The translations under genes and the position numbers were made by a program. From contig DIYP01000006.1 of assembly GCA_002427735.1 (NCBI GenBank), forward strand, positions 254,364-318,363: 64,000 nt of DNA, in the 5' to 3' direction. The notes beneath the pieces were generated by a model. It did no database searches. It was not told the DNA's origin and saw only the letters and a program-made list of their open reading frames with translations. Below are positions 8,281-15,753 of the stretch, piece by piece; within the stretch, counting starts at the first letter, position 1, and each line of letters starts with the position of its first letter. The stretch is from Flavobacteriales bacterium UBA6051. GTDB taxonomy: Bacteria > Bacteroidota > Bacteroidia > Flavobacteriales_D > Crocinitomicaceae.

Positions 8281-9246
8281 TTAACCCACCATTAGATTAC
8301 ATCCACGCAGGTCAGAATGATCAAACCGACCCATTATTTGAAACCCATTGTCAACTTCTTTGCCTAGATCCTGCGTCTCTACGAACGAACAACTGTGCAG
8401 ATTTGCTAAATCAATGACATTGATTCCTCCAGTTTTTCCTTTATTAACCAAGCTGAACGGATCATTGACCTCCCGAATGAGAACTCGCATGGTATGACTC
8501 GGGGTAAAAATACCTTTTGATGAACTATATGCTTGAGAAAGAAGTTCGGTCATTCCGTACTCAGAAGAAATACGTTCGCAGTTCAATCCGTTTCTAAGGG
8601 CAAAATGTAACTCTTCTTTTGTTAACTCTTTGCGACGCCCCTTCATTCCTCCAGTTTCAACTATGATTGCCTTCGAGAGGTCAGGTTTTAGCTCAATCAA
8701 GTCGAGTAAAGCGTATGAAACACCGAAAATGATCACTTGTTTATTTTGGTTAATAGCCCTTTGATAGCGATCAACAAGTTCGATCAAATTATTCAAAAAG
8801 AAACCAGAAAGACCATTTTGCGTGCGCTTGATCAAGTGGTCTACCATATAAACCAAACTCGAATTTCCTTGCTCTAGGTAATTGGGAAGAAGTGCTAAGA
8901 TAACTTGCTGCTGAGGTAGACCGATTTGCTTTTCATAAATTGTATTGAACGCTTGCTCATATAGCTTTGCCTTTGCAACAAAGTGGTTACTGCGCGTTCC
9001 GCCTGTTCCACTGCTCTTGAAGTGAAGTTCAGGTTTCAAATTTTCATTTATTATCTCGTGCGATTTGAAAAATGATATGGGTAAAAAAGGAATTTCCTCA
9101 AGTCTTTTTGGAGCTGACCGTTGAAGCGACTTTACATAATCTTGGTAGACTTTACAGTTGCTGATTTGATAATCAAAGATATCTAGTGCGACCTGTTCAA
9201 AGTCGCGATCATTTTCAATGGAAAAGATGCGCTTTTCTAAATCCAT
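8281..9246 (-). CDS. LuxE-like acyl-protein synthetase / acyltransferase
   Basis: A 321-residue protein of the ANL-related LuxE family. The loop HFKSSGTGGTRSNHF (about residues 75-90) is the phosphate-binding signature of acyl-activating enzymes and SEYGMTELLSQAY corresponds to the A5-like motif. LuxE activates a fatty acid as acyl-AMP and transfers it to its own cysteine; in luminous bacteria it works with LuxC and LuxD. No luxC, luxD or luciferase gene is present here, so light production is not implied; the acyl acceptor is unknown. Starts 2 nt after the CNT transporter stop, so both are one transcription unit with the bifunctional nuclease gene. Confidence 0.85.
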   Translation of the reverse strand: MDLEKRIFSIENDRDFEQVALDIFDYQISNCKVYQDYVKSLQRSAPKRLEEIPFLPISFFKSHEIINENLKPELHFKSSGTGGTRSNHFVAKAKLYEQAFNTIYEKQIGLPQQQVILALLPNYLEQGNSSLVYMVDHLIKRTQNGLSGFFLNNLIELVDRYQRAINQNKQVIIFGVSYALLDLIELKPDLSKAIIVETGGMKGRRKELTKEELHFALRNGLNCERISSEYGMTELLSQAYSSSKGIFTPSHTMRVLIREVNDPFSLVNKGKTGGINVIDLANLHSCSFVETQDLGKEVDNGFQIMGRFDHSDLRGCNLMVG

Positions 9247-9248
9247 GT

Positions 9249-10901
9249 TTAAAATAACATGCCGGCAATCACGGCAGTTGACATACAGGCTAGGGTTCCT
9301 GCAATAAGCGCTTTGACACCATATTTTGCCAATACACCTTTTCTTTCAGGAGCCAGCGTACCAATACCTCCAACCTGTATTCCAATAGAAGCAATGTTTG
9401 CAAAACCGCAGAGAACATATGTACACATTATGGTCGCTTTGTCCGACATAATATGCTTGAGCGTGCCTAGATTCAGATATGCCACAAACTCATTGAGAAT
9501 GGTCTTTTCCCCGAGTAATTGTCCAACAGTCATACAATCATCCCATGGCACTCCCATGATCCAAGCAACGGGTGACAAGCTATAACCTAAGATGGCCTGA
9601 AAAGATAAGTTAGGATAATGTCCCCAGCTAGCGACTAAATCATTCAATCCAGTGAAGTGGCCTACCTTGAGCAATATATAATTGGCCAAAGCAACCAGTG
9701 AGATAAAGACAATAAGCATTGCCCCAACGTTTACCGCAAGTTTTAATCCATCAGTAGTTCCATTTGTAATGGCTTCTAAAGCATTTGTTCCGAGCTTTTC
9801 TTTAGAAACCGAAAGGTCAGTGTTAATTTCTTCTTTTTCAGGTACAATGATTTTTGCGAAAACAATGGCCGCCGGAGCACTCATGAGTGAAGCCGTTAAT
9901 AGATGTTTGGCAAAGTATATTTTTTGTAATTCGTCTTCTCCACCCAAGAAACCGATATAAGATGCAAGAACACCCCCAGCAATGGTTGCCATTCCCCCAG
10001 CCATTAAACACATGATTTCCGATTTGGTCATTTTACCCAAATACGGTTTTACTAAAAGCGGGGCTTCCGTTTGTCCGAGAAAAACATTCCCTGCAGCCGA
10101 AACACTTTCTGCTCCTGAAAGTCCCATAAGGCGTTTCATCACCCAAGCCATTAACCATACAATGCGCTGAAGAACTCCCCAATAATAGAGAAGTGCACTC
10201 AATGCGGAAAAGAAGATCACTGATGGTAGAATCCAAGTCGCGAAATTTTTGACGTATTGATTGACCCCACCTCCTGAAAAGTCTCCAAACACGAAAGTGG
10301 CCCCTTCATGCGCCATATCTACTACTTTGACAAATCCTTTTGAAATGAAATCGAAAAAGTCTTCAACAAAAGGAGCTTTCAGTATAAGCAAAGCAAGAAC
10401 AACCTGTAATAGAACGCCTTTAATAACAAGACTCCAATTGATGCTCTTTCGGTCCGAACTGAATAGGAAACCAATAAAGACAAGTGCGAGCATTCCCAGG
10501 ATTCCTTTAGAAATATTGGTGAAGTAATTCCGCTTCGTTTCTTTTTTTGATTTATAGGTATAAAACTGATTGCCTTTTTGAAATGAAATCCGATTGTCAG
10601 CGGTATAGCATATTCTTAAGGTATCAGATACTGGGATGGAATCTTTTATGAGTCCAGAAAGCAGAAGTGTTTGTTTTTCCAATCTCCAACTTCCAGTCAT
10701 TAATAAAGACACGGTGGAATCACTATTTTGAAAAGAATGATCCTTCTTGAAAAGAAATGTCTGTTTTCCGTTGTACAGTGTTTCACCCTGAACTATACTG
10801 CCAGATAGAGCACTAAATGAAAATGTAAAGAGAAAGAGAATACTAAGCGCTACGCCTCTGAATCTCATCCCTGATTTTAGAAGCAAGTTCGTAGTCCTCA
10901 T
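9249..10901 (-). CDS. NupC-type concentrative nucleoside transporter with extra N-terminal domain
   Basis: A 550-residue membrane protein; family members are usually near 400. The C-terminal about 400 residues hold CNT motifs: GQTEAPLLVKPYL (around residue 275), the gate region MAGGMATIAGGVLA, and CGFANIASIGIQVGGIG near the end. These sodium- or proton-coupled transporters import nucleosides. The extra N-terminus has a signal peptide and a roughly 100-residue beta-rich segment resembling a lipocalin-like domain (residues about 35-125), followed by a membrane helix near 134-152. The start at 10901 overlaps the upstream gene by 59 nt; an internal ATG at 10868, directly before the signal peptide, is a good alternative with 26 nt overlap. 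Confidence 0.88.
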   Translation of the reverse strand: MRTTNLLLKSGMRFRGVALSILFLFTFSFSALSGSIVQGETLYNGKQTFLFKKDHSFQNSDSTVSLLMTGSWRLEKQTLLLSGLIKDSIPVSDTLRICYTADNRISFQKGNQFYTYKSKKETKRNYFTNISKGILGMLALVFIGFLFSSDRKSINWSLVIKGVLLQVVLALLILKAPFVEDFFDFISKGFVKVVDMAHEGATFVFGDFSGGGVNQYVKNFATWILPSVIFFSALSALLYYWGVLQRIVWLMAWVMKRLMGLSGAESVSAAGNVFLGQTEAPLLVKPYLGKMTKSEIMCLMAGGMATIAGGVLASYIGFLGGEDELQKIYFAKHLLTASLMSAPAAIVFAKIIVPEKEEINTDLSVSKEKLGTNALEAITNGTTDGLKLAVNVGAMLIVFISLVALANYILLKVGHFTGLNDLVASWGHYPNLSFQAILGYSLSPVAWIMGVPWDDCMTVGQLLGEKTILNEFVAYLNLGTLKHIMSDKATIMCTYVLCGFANIASIGIQVGGIGTLAPERKGVLAKYGVKALIAGTLACMSTAVIAGMLF

Positions 10902-11427
10902 TTTCGATTGCCTGGTTTAGTTGATTTTCCAATTCCTCAACGGAAATTGACTCGAGGGTATCTGCCGGCTCTTCTTCCAAAGCTTCGGCAATTAGGTCTT
11001 CCTCTTCAAGTGTTGATTGATCAAGGAGTATTCCTGCACTTGAAAGGATACTTTCAAAAGTGTACACAGGACAATTGAAACGAACGCCTATCGCGATAGC
11101 ATCTGAGGTACGTGCATCAATTTCGATCGATTCTCCATTATGTTCACAGACAAGTTTCGAATAAAAAATTCCTTCCACCAGTTTGTAAATAATAACCTCC
11201 TTGACCTCAATAGAAAAAGTAGTAGCAAAGTTTTTGAATAAATCGTGTGTAAGTGGACGTGTAGGTACCATCTTTTCTAACTCAATGGCAATAGCTTGCG
11301 CTTCAAATCCCCCAATGATGATAGGTAGACGCCGATTCCCTTCCACTTCTGATAAAACAAGGGCGTAGGCACCAGATTGGGTCTGGCTGTATGATAAGCC
11401 TACAATTTCAAGTTTTATTTTTTCCAT
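10843..11427 (-). CDS. Bifunctional nuclease family protein (DUF151) with UVR motif
   Basis: A 194-residue protein. Residues 1-135 match the BFN/DUF151 domain (start LEIVGLSYSQTQSGAYALVLSE is the usual opening; later DARTSDAIAIGVRFNCPVY). A C-terminal UVR/UvrBC motif follows an acidic linker (about residues 160-190, with ENEDYELASKIRDEI). Proteins with this pair of domains are widespread in Bacteroidota; homologues in plants have nuclease activity, but the bacterial role is not settled. It is the first gene of a minus-strand unit with the CNT transporter and LuxE-like genes. Confidence 0.9.
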   Translation of the reverse strand: MEKIKLEIVGLSYSQTQSGAYALVLSEVEGNRRLPIIIGGFEAQAIAIELEKMVPTRPLTHDLFKNFATTFSIEVKEVIIYKLVEGIFYSKLVCEHNGESIEIDARTSDAIAIGVRFNCPVYTFESILSSAGILLDQSTLEEEDLIAEALEEEPADTLESISVEELENQLNQAIENEDYELASKIRDEIQRRSA

Positions 11428-11454
11428 TTAGTATGGTATCAGCTCCGATTCAAA

Positions 11455-11488
11455 CAATTAGGGAAGCAAAAAATCGCTTCCCTAATAA
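11455..11488 (-). terminator. Intrinsic terminator downstream of etfA
   Basis: Perfect 11-bp inverted repeat: ATTAGGGAAGC (11457-11467) and GCTTCCCTAAT (11476-11486), loop of 8 nt. On the minus strand it follows the etfA stop by 39 nt, and the hairpin is followed by TGTTTG. It separates the etfBA unit from the nuclease gene unit. Confidence 0.7.
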
Positions 11489-11524
11489 CTTCCATGTAAA
11501 AATAATATTTCTAATCAGAAATTC

Positions 11525-12463
11525 TTAGTTGGATGCTTTGAAATTTTTAACCGCCTCATTTAATCGAGGTAGTACTTCAAAGGCGTCTCCAATCACTCCA
11601 TAATCGGCAGCTTTAAAGAATGGCGCCTCAGGATCTGTGTTAATAACAACAATAACTTTAGAGCCATTGACACCTGCTAAATGCTGAATCGCACCAGATA
11701 TACCAGCAGCTATATAAAGATTCGGGCGAATAGCAACCCCAGTTTGTCCAACGTGCTCATGATGCGGTCTCCATCCTATATCAGCAACAGGACGAGAACA
11801 AGCTGTTGCAGCTCCTAATGAAGTGGCAAGGTCTTCAACCATACCCCAGTTTTCAGGTCCCTTTAATCCACGACCAGCAGATACAACAAGCTCTGCTTCT
11901 GGCAAAGGAATCTCTCCTTCAGGTTTCTTGGTGTCTAACAACTTAATTCCAGAGTCACCAGCATTTCCATTGAATTCTTCAACAGAACATGCAGCACCTC
12001 CAGCTTCAGGTTGAAAGCTATTGGGCAAAAGTGATATGATTTTCTTTTCAGATGCAATTTTTACAAATCCAAAAGCCTTTCCAGAAAACACATTCACTTT
12101 AATTGAGTCACCGTTTGGTACGTCAATTGCTCCTGCAACAAGACCAGCTTTCAAACGGATTGATAAACGAGGTGCTACAGCTTTTGCTGTTATGTCGTGA
12201 GAAAAAACCACTGTAGTTGCACCAGTTGATTCTGCAGCTGCTGCAATAACACGCGTGAGTTGTTGAGAGTCATCAGTATCAACAGAACGATCAACCATTA
12301 CTTTGGATGCTCCATATTCTCCCAACGATGCCAATAATGATTCTTCAGCGTTGCCAGTAGTTAAGGCAAATACATCTCCACCTAATTTCTTTGCATATGT
12401 AACGGCTTCCAGTGCATTCTTTGCTAAACCATTACGACTATTAATATATACGAGTGTTGCCAT
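11525..12463 (-). CDS. etfA: Electron transfer flavoprotein alpha subunit
   Basis: A 312-residue protein with the N-terminal alpha/beta domain and the C-terminal FAD domain of EtfA, recognised by GRGLKGPENW, ACSRPVADIGW, HHEHVGQTG and SGAIQHLAG. EtfAB accepts electrons from acyl-CoA dehydrogenases and passes them to the ETF:quinone oxidoreductase. Directly downstream of etfB with 3 nt between them, so co-translated. No frame disruption. A terminator hairpin lies 39 nt beyond the stop. Confidence 0.96.
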   Translation of the reverse strand: MATLVYINSRNGLAKNALEAVTYAKKLGGDVFALTTGNAEESLLASLGEYGASKVMVDRSVDTDDSQQLTRVIAAAAESTGATTVVFSHDITAKAVAPRLSIRLKAGLVAGAIDVPNGDSIKVNVFSGKAFGFVKIASEKKIISLLPNSFQPEAGGAACSVEEFNGNAGDSGIKLLDTKKPEGEIPLPEAELVVSAGRGLKGPENWGMVEDLATSLGAATACSRPVADIGWRPHHEHVGQTGVAIRPNLYIAAGISGAIQHLAGVNGSKVIVVINTDPEAPFFKAADYGVIGDAFEVLPRLNEAVKNFKASN

Positions 12464-12466
12464 AAC

Positions 12467-13207
12467 TTAAATAACTTTTGCTTCGTTGTGTAATAATGCA
12501 ACCAATTCATCCATGTTTTCAGGATCAATCATCTTGCACGCCGATTTAGCCTCTGGTAATGCATATGCCTCAAAAGAAGTAAGTGCATCGATAGCTGTTG
12601 GAGCAACTACATTCAAAGGTTTAGTTCTTGCCGCCATAATCCCGCGCATGTTTGGAATACGCTGTTCAGCCATCCCTTTAGCACAAGAGATAACAACAGG
12701 CAATTGAGCTTCTACTACTTGAACACCTCCGACAATTTCTGTTTCCAGTGTCGCCGTTGATCCATTCACATCAAGTTTTGATGCCAATGAAATAAACGGA
12801 AGGTCCATTGCTTCAGCAATCATTCCTCCAACTTGTGAACCATTGTAGTTGATTGTTTCTTTTCCTGTCATAACCAAATCGTATCCTCCAGACTTGGCAT
12901 ACTCTGCGATTTGCATTGCTGTGAAGAAAGCATCTGTAGGTTCCGCATCAATTCGAACTGCATCATCAGCACCAATTGCAAGTGCTTTACGAATCACGGC
13001 ATCATCAGCAGCTGTTCCAACGGTAACGATCGTTACTGAGCCTCCATTTGCTTCTTTTAATTCTAGTGCACGCACGAGTGCGTACCATTCGTCGTATGGA
13101 TTGACGATATATTGAACTCCGTTTTCATCAAATTTTGTGTCCCCATCTGTGAACGCAATCTTAGATGTTGTATCCGGAGATTTACTAATACATACAAGTA
13201 TTTTCAT
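12467..13207 (-). CDS. etfB: Electron transfer flavoprotein beta subunit
   Basis: A 246-residue protein matching EtfB: MKILVCISKSPDT at the start, NPYDEWYALVRALEL for the adenine-nucleotide region, and MTGKETINYNGSQVGGMIAE. The beta subunit binds AMP and pairs with EtfA. It is the first gene of the minus-strand etfBA pair and is divergent from pdhB, with 207 nt between starts. No TAnnTTTG box was found on its side of that region. Confidence 0.96.
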   Translation of the reverse strand: MKILVCISKSPDTTSKIAFTDGDTKFDENGVQYIVNPYDEWYALVRALELKEANGGSVTIVTVGTAADDAVIRKALAIGADDAVRIDAEPTDAFFTAMQIAEYAKSGGYDLVMTGKETINYNGSQVGGMIAEAMDLPFISLASKLDVNGSTATLETEIVGGVQVVEAQLPVVISCAKGMAEQRIPNMRGIMAARTKPLNVVAPTAIDALTSFEAYALPEAKSACKMIDPENMDELVALLHNEAKVI

Positions 13208-13349
13208 AAGGATTATTTTTCATTAAATCGACTGCGAATTTAATAAAATCTTAGCGTTTTCTTTCTGTTTTAGAGGGAGAATTATCCATAGTTAATCACA
13301 TGATTTTAACATTTAAAGAGTAAAGAGATAGTTCGTGTTTCGTTTTGTG

Positions 13350-13378
13350 TTGCAATCGATGTAAATTTGTTACATTTG
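13350..13378 (+). promoter_or_regulatory. Putative promoter of pdhB
   Basis: TTG at 13350-13352 and TACATTTG at 13371-13378, 18 nt apart, matching the Bacteroidota consensus (TTG, 19-21 nt, TAnnTTTG) within one. The pdhB start is 36 nt further on. Confidence 0.6.
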
Positions 13379-13414
13379 GCAACCCAAATTTGAATTGATT
13401 AAAAGCTTTCAAGA

Positions 13415-14395
13415 ATGAAAACGGTACAGTTTAGAGAAGCCCTGAGAGAAGCAATGTCTGAAGAAATGCGTCGCGACAACAACGTGTTCTTGATGGGAGA
13501 AGAAGTAGCTGAGTATAATGGTGCCTACAAGGTATCTCAAGGTATGTTGGATGAATTTGGTCCTAAACGTATTATTGACACGCCTATTGCAGAGCTTGGG
13601 TTTGCTGGTATTGGTGTTGGTGCCTCTATGAACGGTTTGCGTCCCGTTGTTGAGTTTATGACGTGGAATTTTGCCATTCTTGCGGCTGATCAAATCATTA
13701 ATAGTGCTGCGAAGATGTTGCAGATGTCAGGTGGTCAATACCATTGTCCAATTGTTTTCCGTGGAGGAAATGGAACGGCAGGTCAGTTAGCTGCTACGCA
13801 TTCGCAAAGTTTCGAGTCGTTCTACGCACACGTACCTGGGCTGAAAGTGATTACTCCTTCAACACCGTATGATGCAAAGGGGTTGCTGAAATCAGCAATT
13901 CGCGACAATGATCCGGTAGTTTTTCTTGAGTCTGAGAAGATGTATGGAGATAAAGGGGAGATTCCAGAGGGCGAGTACATTATTCCGATTGGTGTTGCCG
14001 ATATTAAGCGTAAAGGGTCTGATGTTACGTTGGTTTCTTTTGGGAAAATCATCAAAGTAGCTCATGAGGCTGCTGAAATTTTGGAAAAAGAGGGGATTTC
14101 GTGTGAAATTATCGATTTAAGAACGGTGCGTCCGATTGATTATCCAGCGGTAGTTGAGTCGATCAAGAAAACCAATCGTTGTGTTGTAGTAGAAGAATCT
14201 TGGCCACTCGCTTCTATTTCTTCTGAGATTGCCTATCATTTGCAGCGTTATGCATTTGATTATTTAGATGCGCCAGTAATGCGTGTAACGCAGACAGATA
14301 CTCCATTTGCATTTTCACCGACGCTAATCGATGAAGCCTTACCAAATACAGATCGTATTATTAAAGCTGTGAAATCAACTTTGTATAGAGATTAA
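13415..14395 (+). CDS. pdhB: Pyruvate dehydrogenase E1 component, beta subunit
   Basis: A 326-residue transketolase-family E1 beta subunit. The N-terminal pyrimidine-binding domain (to about residue 175) has MGEEVAEYNGAYKVSQGM and FMTWNFAILAADQIINSAAK; the C-terminal domain has CEIIDLRTVRPID and VVVEESWP. With the alpha subunit (not in the window) it decarboxylates pyruvate using thiamine diphosphate. The sequence fits pyruvate rather than branched-chain 2-oxoacid E1 by overall similarity recalled; that distinction is not decisive. Monocistronic: own promoter and terminator. Confidence 0.92.
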   Translation: MKTVQFREALREAMSEEMRRDNNVFLMGEEVAEYNGAYKVSQGMLDEFGPKRIIDTPIAELGFAGIGVGASMNGLRPVVEFMTWNFAILAADQIINSAAKMLQMSGGQYHCPIVFRGGNGTAGQLAATHSQSFESFYAHVPGLKVITPSTPYDAKGLLKSAIRDNDPVVFLESEKMYGDKGEIPEGEYIIPIGVADIKRKGSDVTLVSFGKIIKVAHEAAEILEKEGISCEIIDLRTVRPIDYPAVVESIKKTNRCVVVEESWPLASISSEIAYHLQRYAFDYLDAPVMRVTQTDTPFAFSPTLIDEALPNTDRIIKAVKSTLYRD

Positions 14396-14418
14396 GTACA
14401 GTATATTTAATTATCATA

Positions 14419-14450
14419 AAAAAGGCAGTCGACTCTCGACTGCCTTTTTT
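14419..14450 (+). terminator. Intrinsic terminator of pdhB
   Basis: Perfect 12-bp stem AAAGGCAGTCGA (14421-14432) and TCGACTGCCTTT (14436-14447), 3-nt loop, followed by T residues to 14450. It begins about 24 nt after the pdhB stop. Confidence 0.95.
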
Positions 14451-14797
14451 CATTGAACACTTTAAAAAGTTGAATTCGTTGTTCAATGAGGTCTGATATA
14501 TAAATGCTCCAATGTTTTGGTTGAGAGCTACAATTGTATGTCAAGGTTGTTTGTATAGTAACCTTCAATAAGTGAATTCTGTTTTAGTTGGAGATTTATT
14601 GTTAATAAATTGTTGAAAATTGCATTTTTCTTTACCGATCTCATTTGTAAATTTGCTTGAACACAACACAGAGTTAGTTCAATAATAAAAGCACTAATTC
14701 TTCGTTTAGCCCAAGCTGGAAAAATTCAGCTCAATTGACTCGAAAAAAGATGTAAACACGCCGGTGTGAAAAAACTGCACTTTTTTTCGATCCCTTC

Positions 14798-14827
14798 TTG
14801 ATTTATAAATTTAATCTGCTATCTTTG
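14798..14827 (+). promoter_or_regulatory. Strong promoter of the str-S10-spc-alpha operon
   Basis: TTG at 14798-14800, 19-nt spacer, then TATCTTTG at 14820-14827, an exact match to the Bacteroidota primary-sigma consensus. The same TATCTTTGC box appears twice at the right edge of the window. The leader from the expected start to rpsL is about 50 nt. Confidence 0.85.
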
Positions 14828-14884
14828 CACCCCCAAAAGTGTGTTTGGGCAAATTATTTATTTAATAAAGTTAACAGTATTTTT

Positions 14885-15259
14885 ATGCCAACTATCCAAC
14901 AATTAGTTCGCAAAGGGAGAACAGCGGTGGTAAAGAAATCCAAGTCTGCAGCACTTGATTCTTGCCCTCAGCGTAAAGGAGTATGTGTGCGTGTGTACAC
15001 CACTACACCTAAGAAGCCGAACTCGGCAATGCGTAAAGTAGCCAGAGTTAGACTTACCAACGGTAAAGAAGTGAATGCTTACATCGGTGGTGAAGGTCAC
15101 AATCTACAGGAACACAGTTTAGTATTAGTACGTGGAGGAAGAGTAAAAGATCTTCCAGGTGTACGTTACCACATCGTTCGCGGTGCGGAAGATACTGCTG
15201 GTGTTGAAGGAAGAACTCAGCGTCGTTCCAAGTATGGAGCTAAAAGACCTAAGAAATAA
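14885..15259 (+). CDS. rpsL: 30S ribosomal protein S12
   Basis: 124 residues from ATG 14885 (MPTIQQLVRKGR); the frame is open upstream to 14798 but that region contains the promoter. S12 sits at the decoding centre. The TTPKKPNSAMRKVARVRLT segment, with Lys at the streptomycin-resistance position, and the RGGRVKDLPGVRYH loop are intact, so the encoded allele looks streptomycin-sensitive. First gene of the operon; rpsG follows 21 nt later. Confidence 0.98.
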   Translation: MPTIQQLVRKGRTAVVKKSKSAALDSCPQRKGVCVRVYTTTPKKPNSAMRKVARVRLTNGKEVNAYIGGEGHNLQEHSLVLVRGGRVKDLPGVRYHIVRGAEDTAGVEGRTQRRSKYGAKRPKK

Positions 15260-15280
15260 CCTTTTAAGTTTTAAAAGAAG

Positions 15281-15751
15281 ATGAGAAGAAGAAAAGCGAA
15301 AAAAATTGCCATACTTCCGGATCCTAAGTTCAACGATACGCAGGTGACGAAGTTCGTTAACAACTTGATGTTGGACGGGAAAAAGAGTTTGGCATTCAAG
15401 ATATTCTACGATGCGATAGAAATGGTTGATGCAAAAGTAGAAGATGCGACAGGTTTGGAAACTTGGAAGAAAGCATTGGAAAACGTAAATCCATCTGTTG
15501 AGGTGCGTAGTCGCCGTGTAGGTGGTGCAACGTTCCAGATTCCAACACCGGTTCGTGAAGGACGTAAGCATTCACTAGGAATGAAGTGGTTGATCGGATA
15601 TGCTCGTAAGCGTAACGAGAAAACAATGGCCCAGAAGCTTGCTGCTGAGATCATCGCTGCTTCAAAAGAAGAAGGTGCAGCTTACAAGAAAAAAGAAGAC
15701 ACATTAAGAATGGCTGAAGCAAACAAGGCCTTTTCACATTTTAGATTTTAA
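15281..15751 (+). CDS. rpsG: 30S ribosomal protein S7
   Basis: A 156-residue protein with the S7 hallmarks: MRRRKAKK start, NDTQVTKFVNNLMLDGKKS, NVNPSVEVRSRRVGGATFQIP and RMAEANKAFSHFRF end. It nucleates the 30S head by binding 16S rRNA and in other bacteria represses the str operon; no clear S7-type site was identified here. Only 2 nt separate it from fusA. Confidence 0.98.
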   Translation: MRRRKAKKIAILPDPKFNDTQVTKFVNNLMLDGKKSLAFKIFYDAIEMVDAKVEDATGLETWKKALENVNPSVEVRSRRVGGATFQIPTPVREGRKHSLGMKWLIGYARKRNEKTMAQKLAAEIIAASKEEGAAYKKKEDTLRMAEANKAFSHFRF

Positions 15752-15753
15752 TC

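Larger units (their letters stand above)
14396..14884 (+). other. 489-nt spacer between pdhB and rpsL
   Basis: It contains the pdhB terminator (14419-14450), a stretch of AT-rich sequence without a supported gene (about 14451-14790), a weak TAnnTTTG match at 14648-14655 with no good upstream TTG (closest at 25 nt), and the rpsL promoter. No tRNA or conserved small ORF was recognised. Confidence 0.8.

Noticed and set aside
8281..9246. Bioluminescence operon suggested by LuxE
   Set aside because: No luxA, luxB, luxC or luxD homologue is present in the window.
14648..14655. Second promoter box upstream of rpsL
   Set aside because: Nearest TTG is 25 nt away, outside the 19-21 nt window; the 14798-14827 promoter explains the operon.
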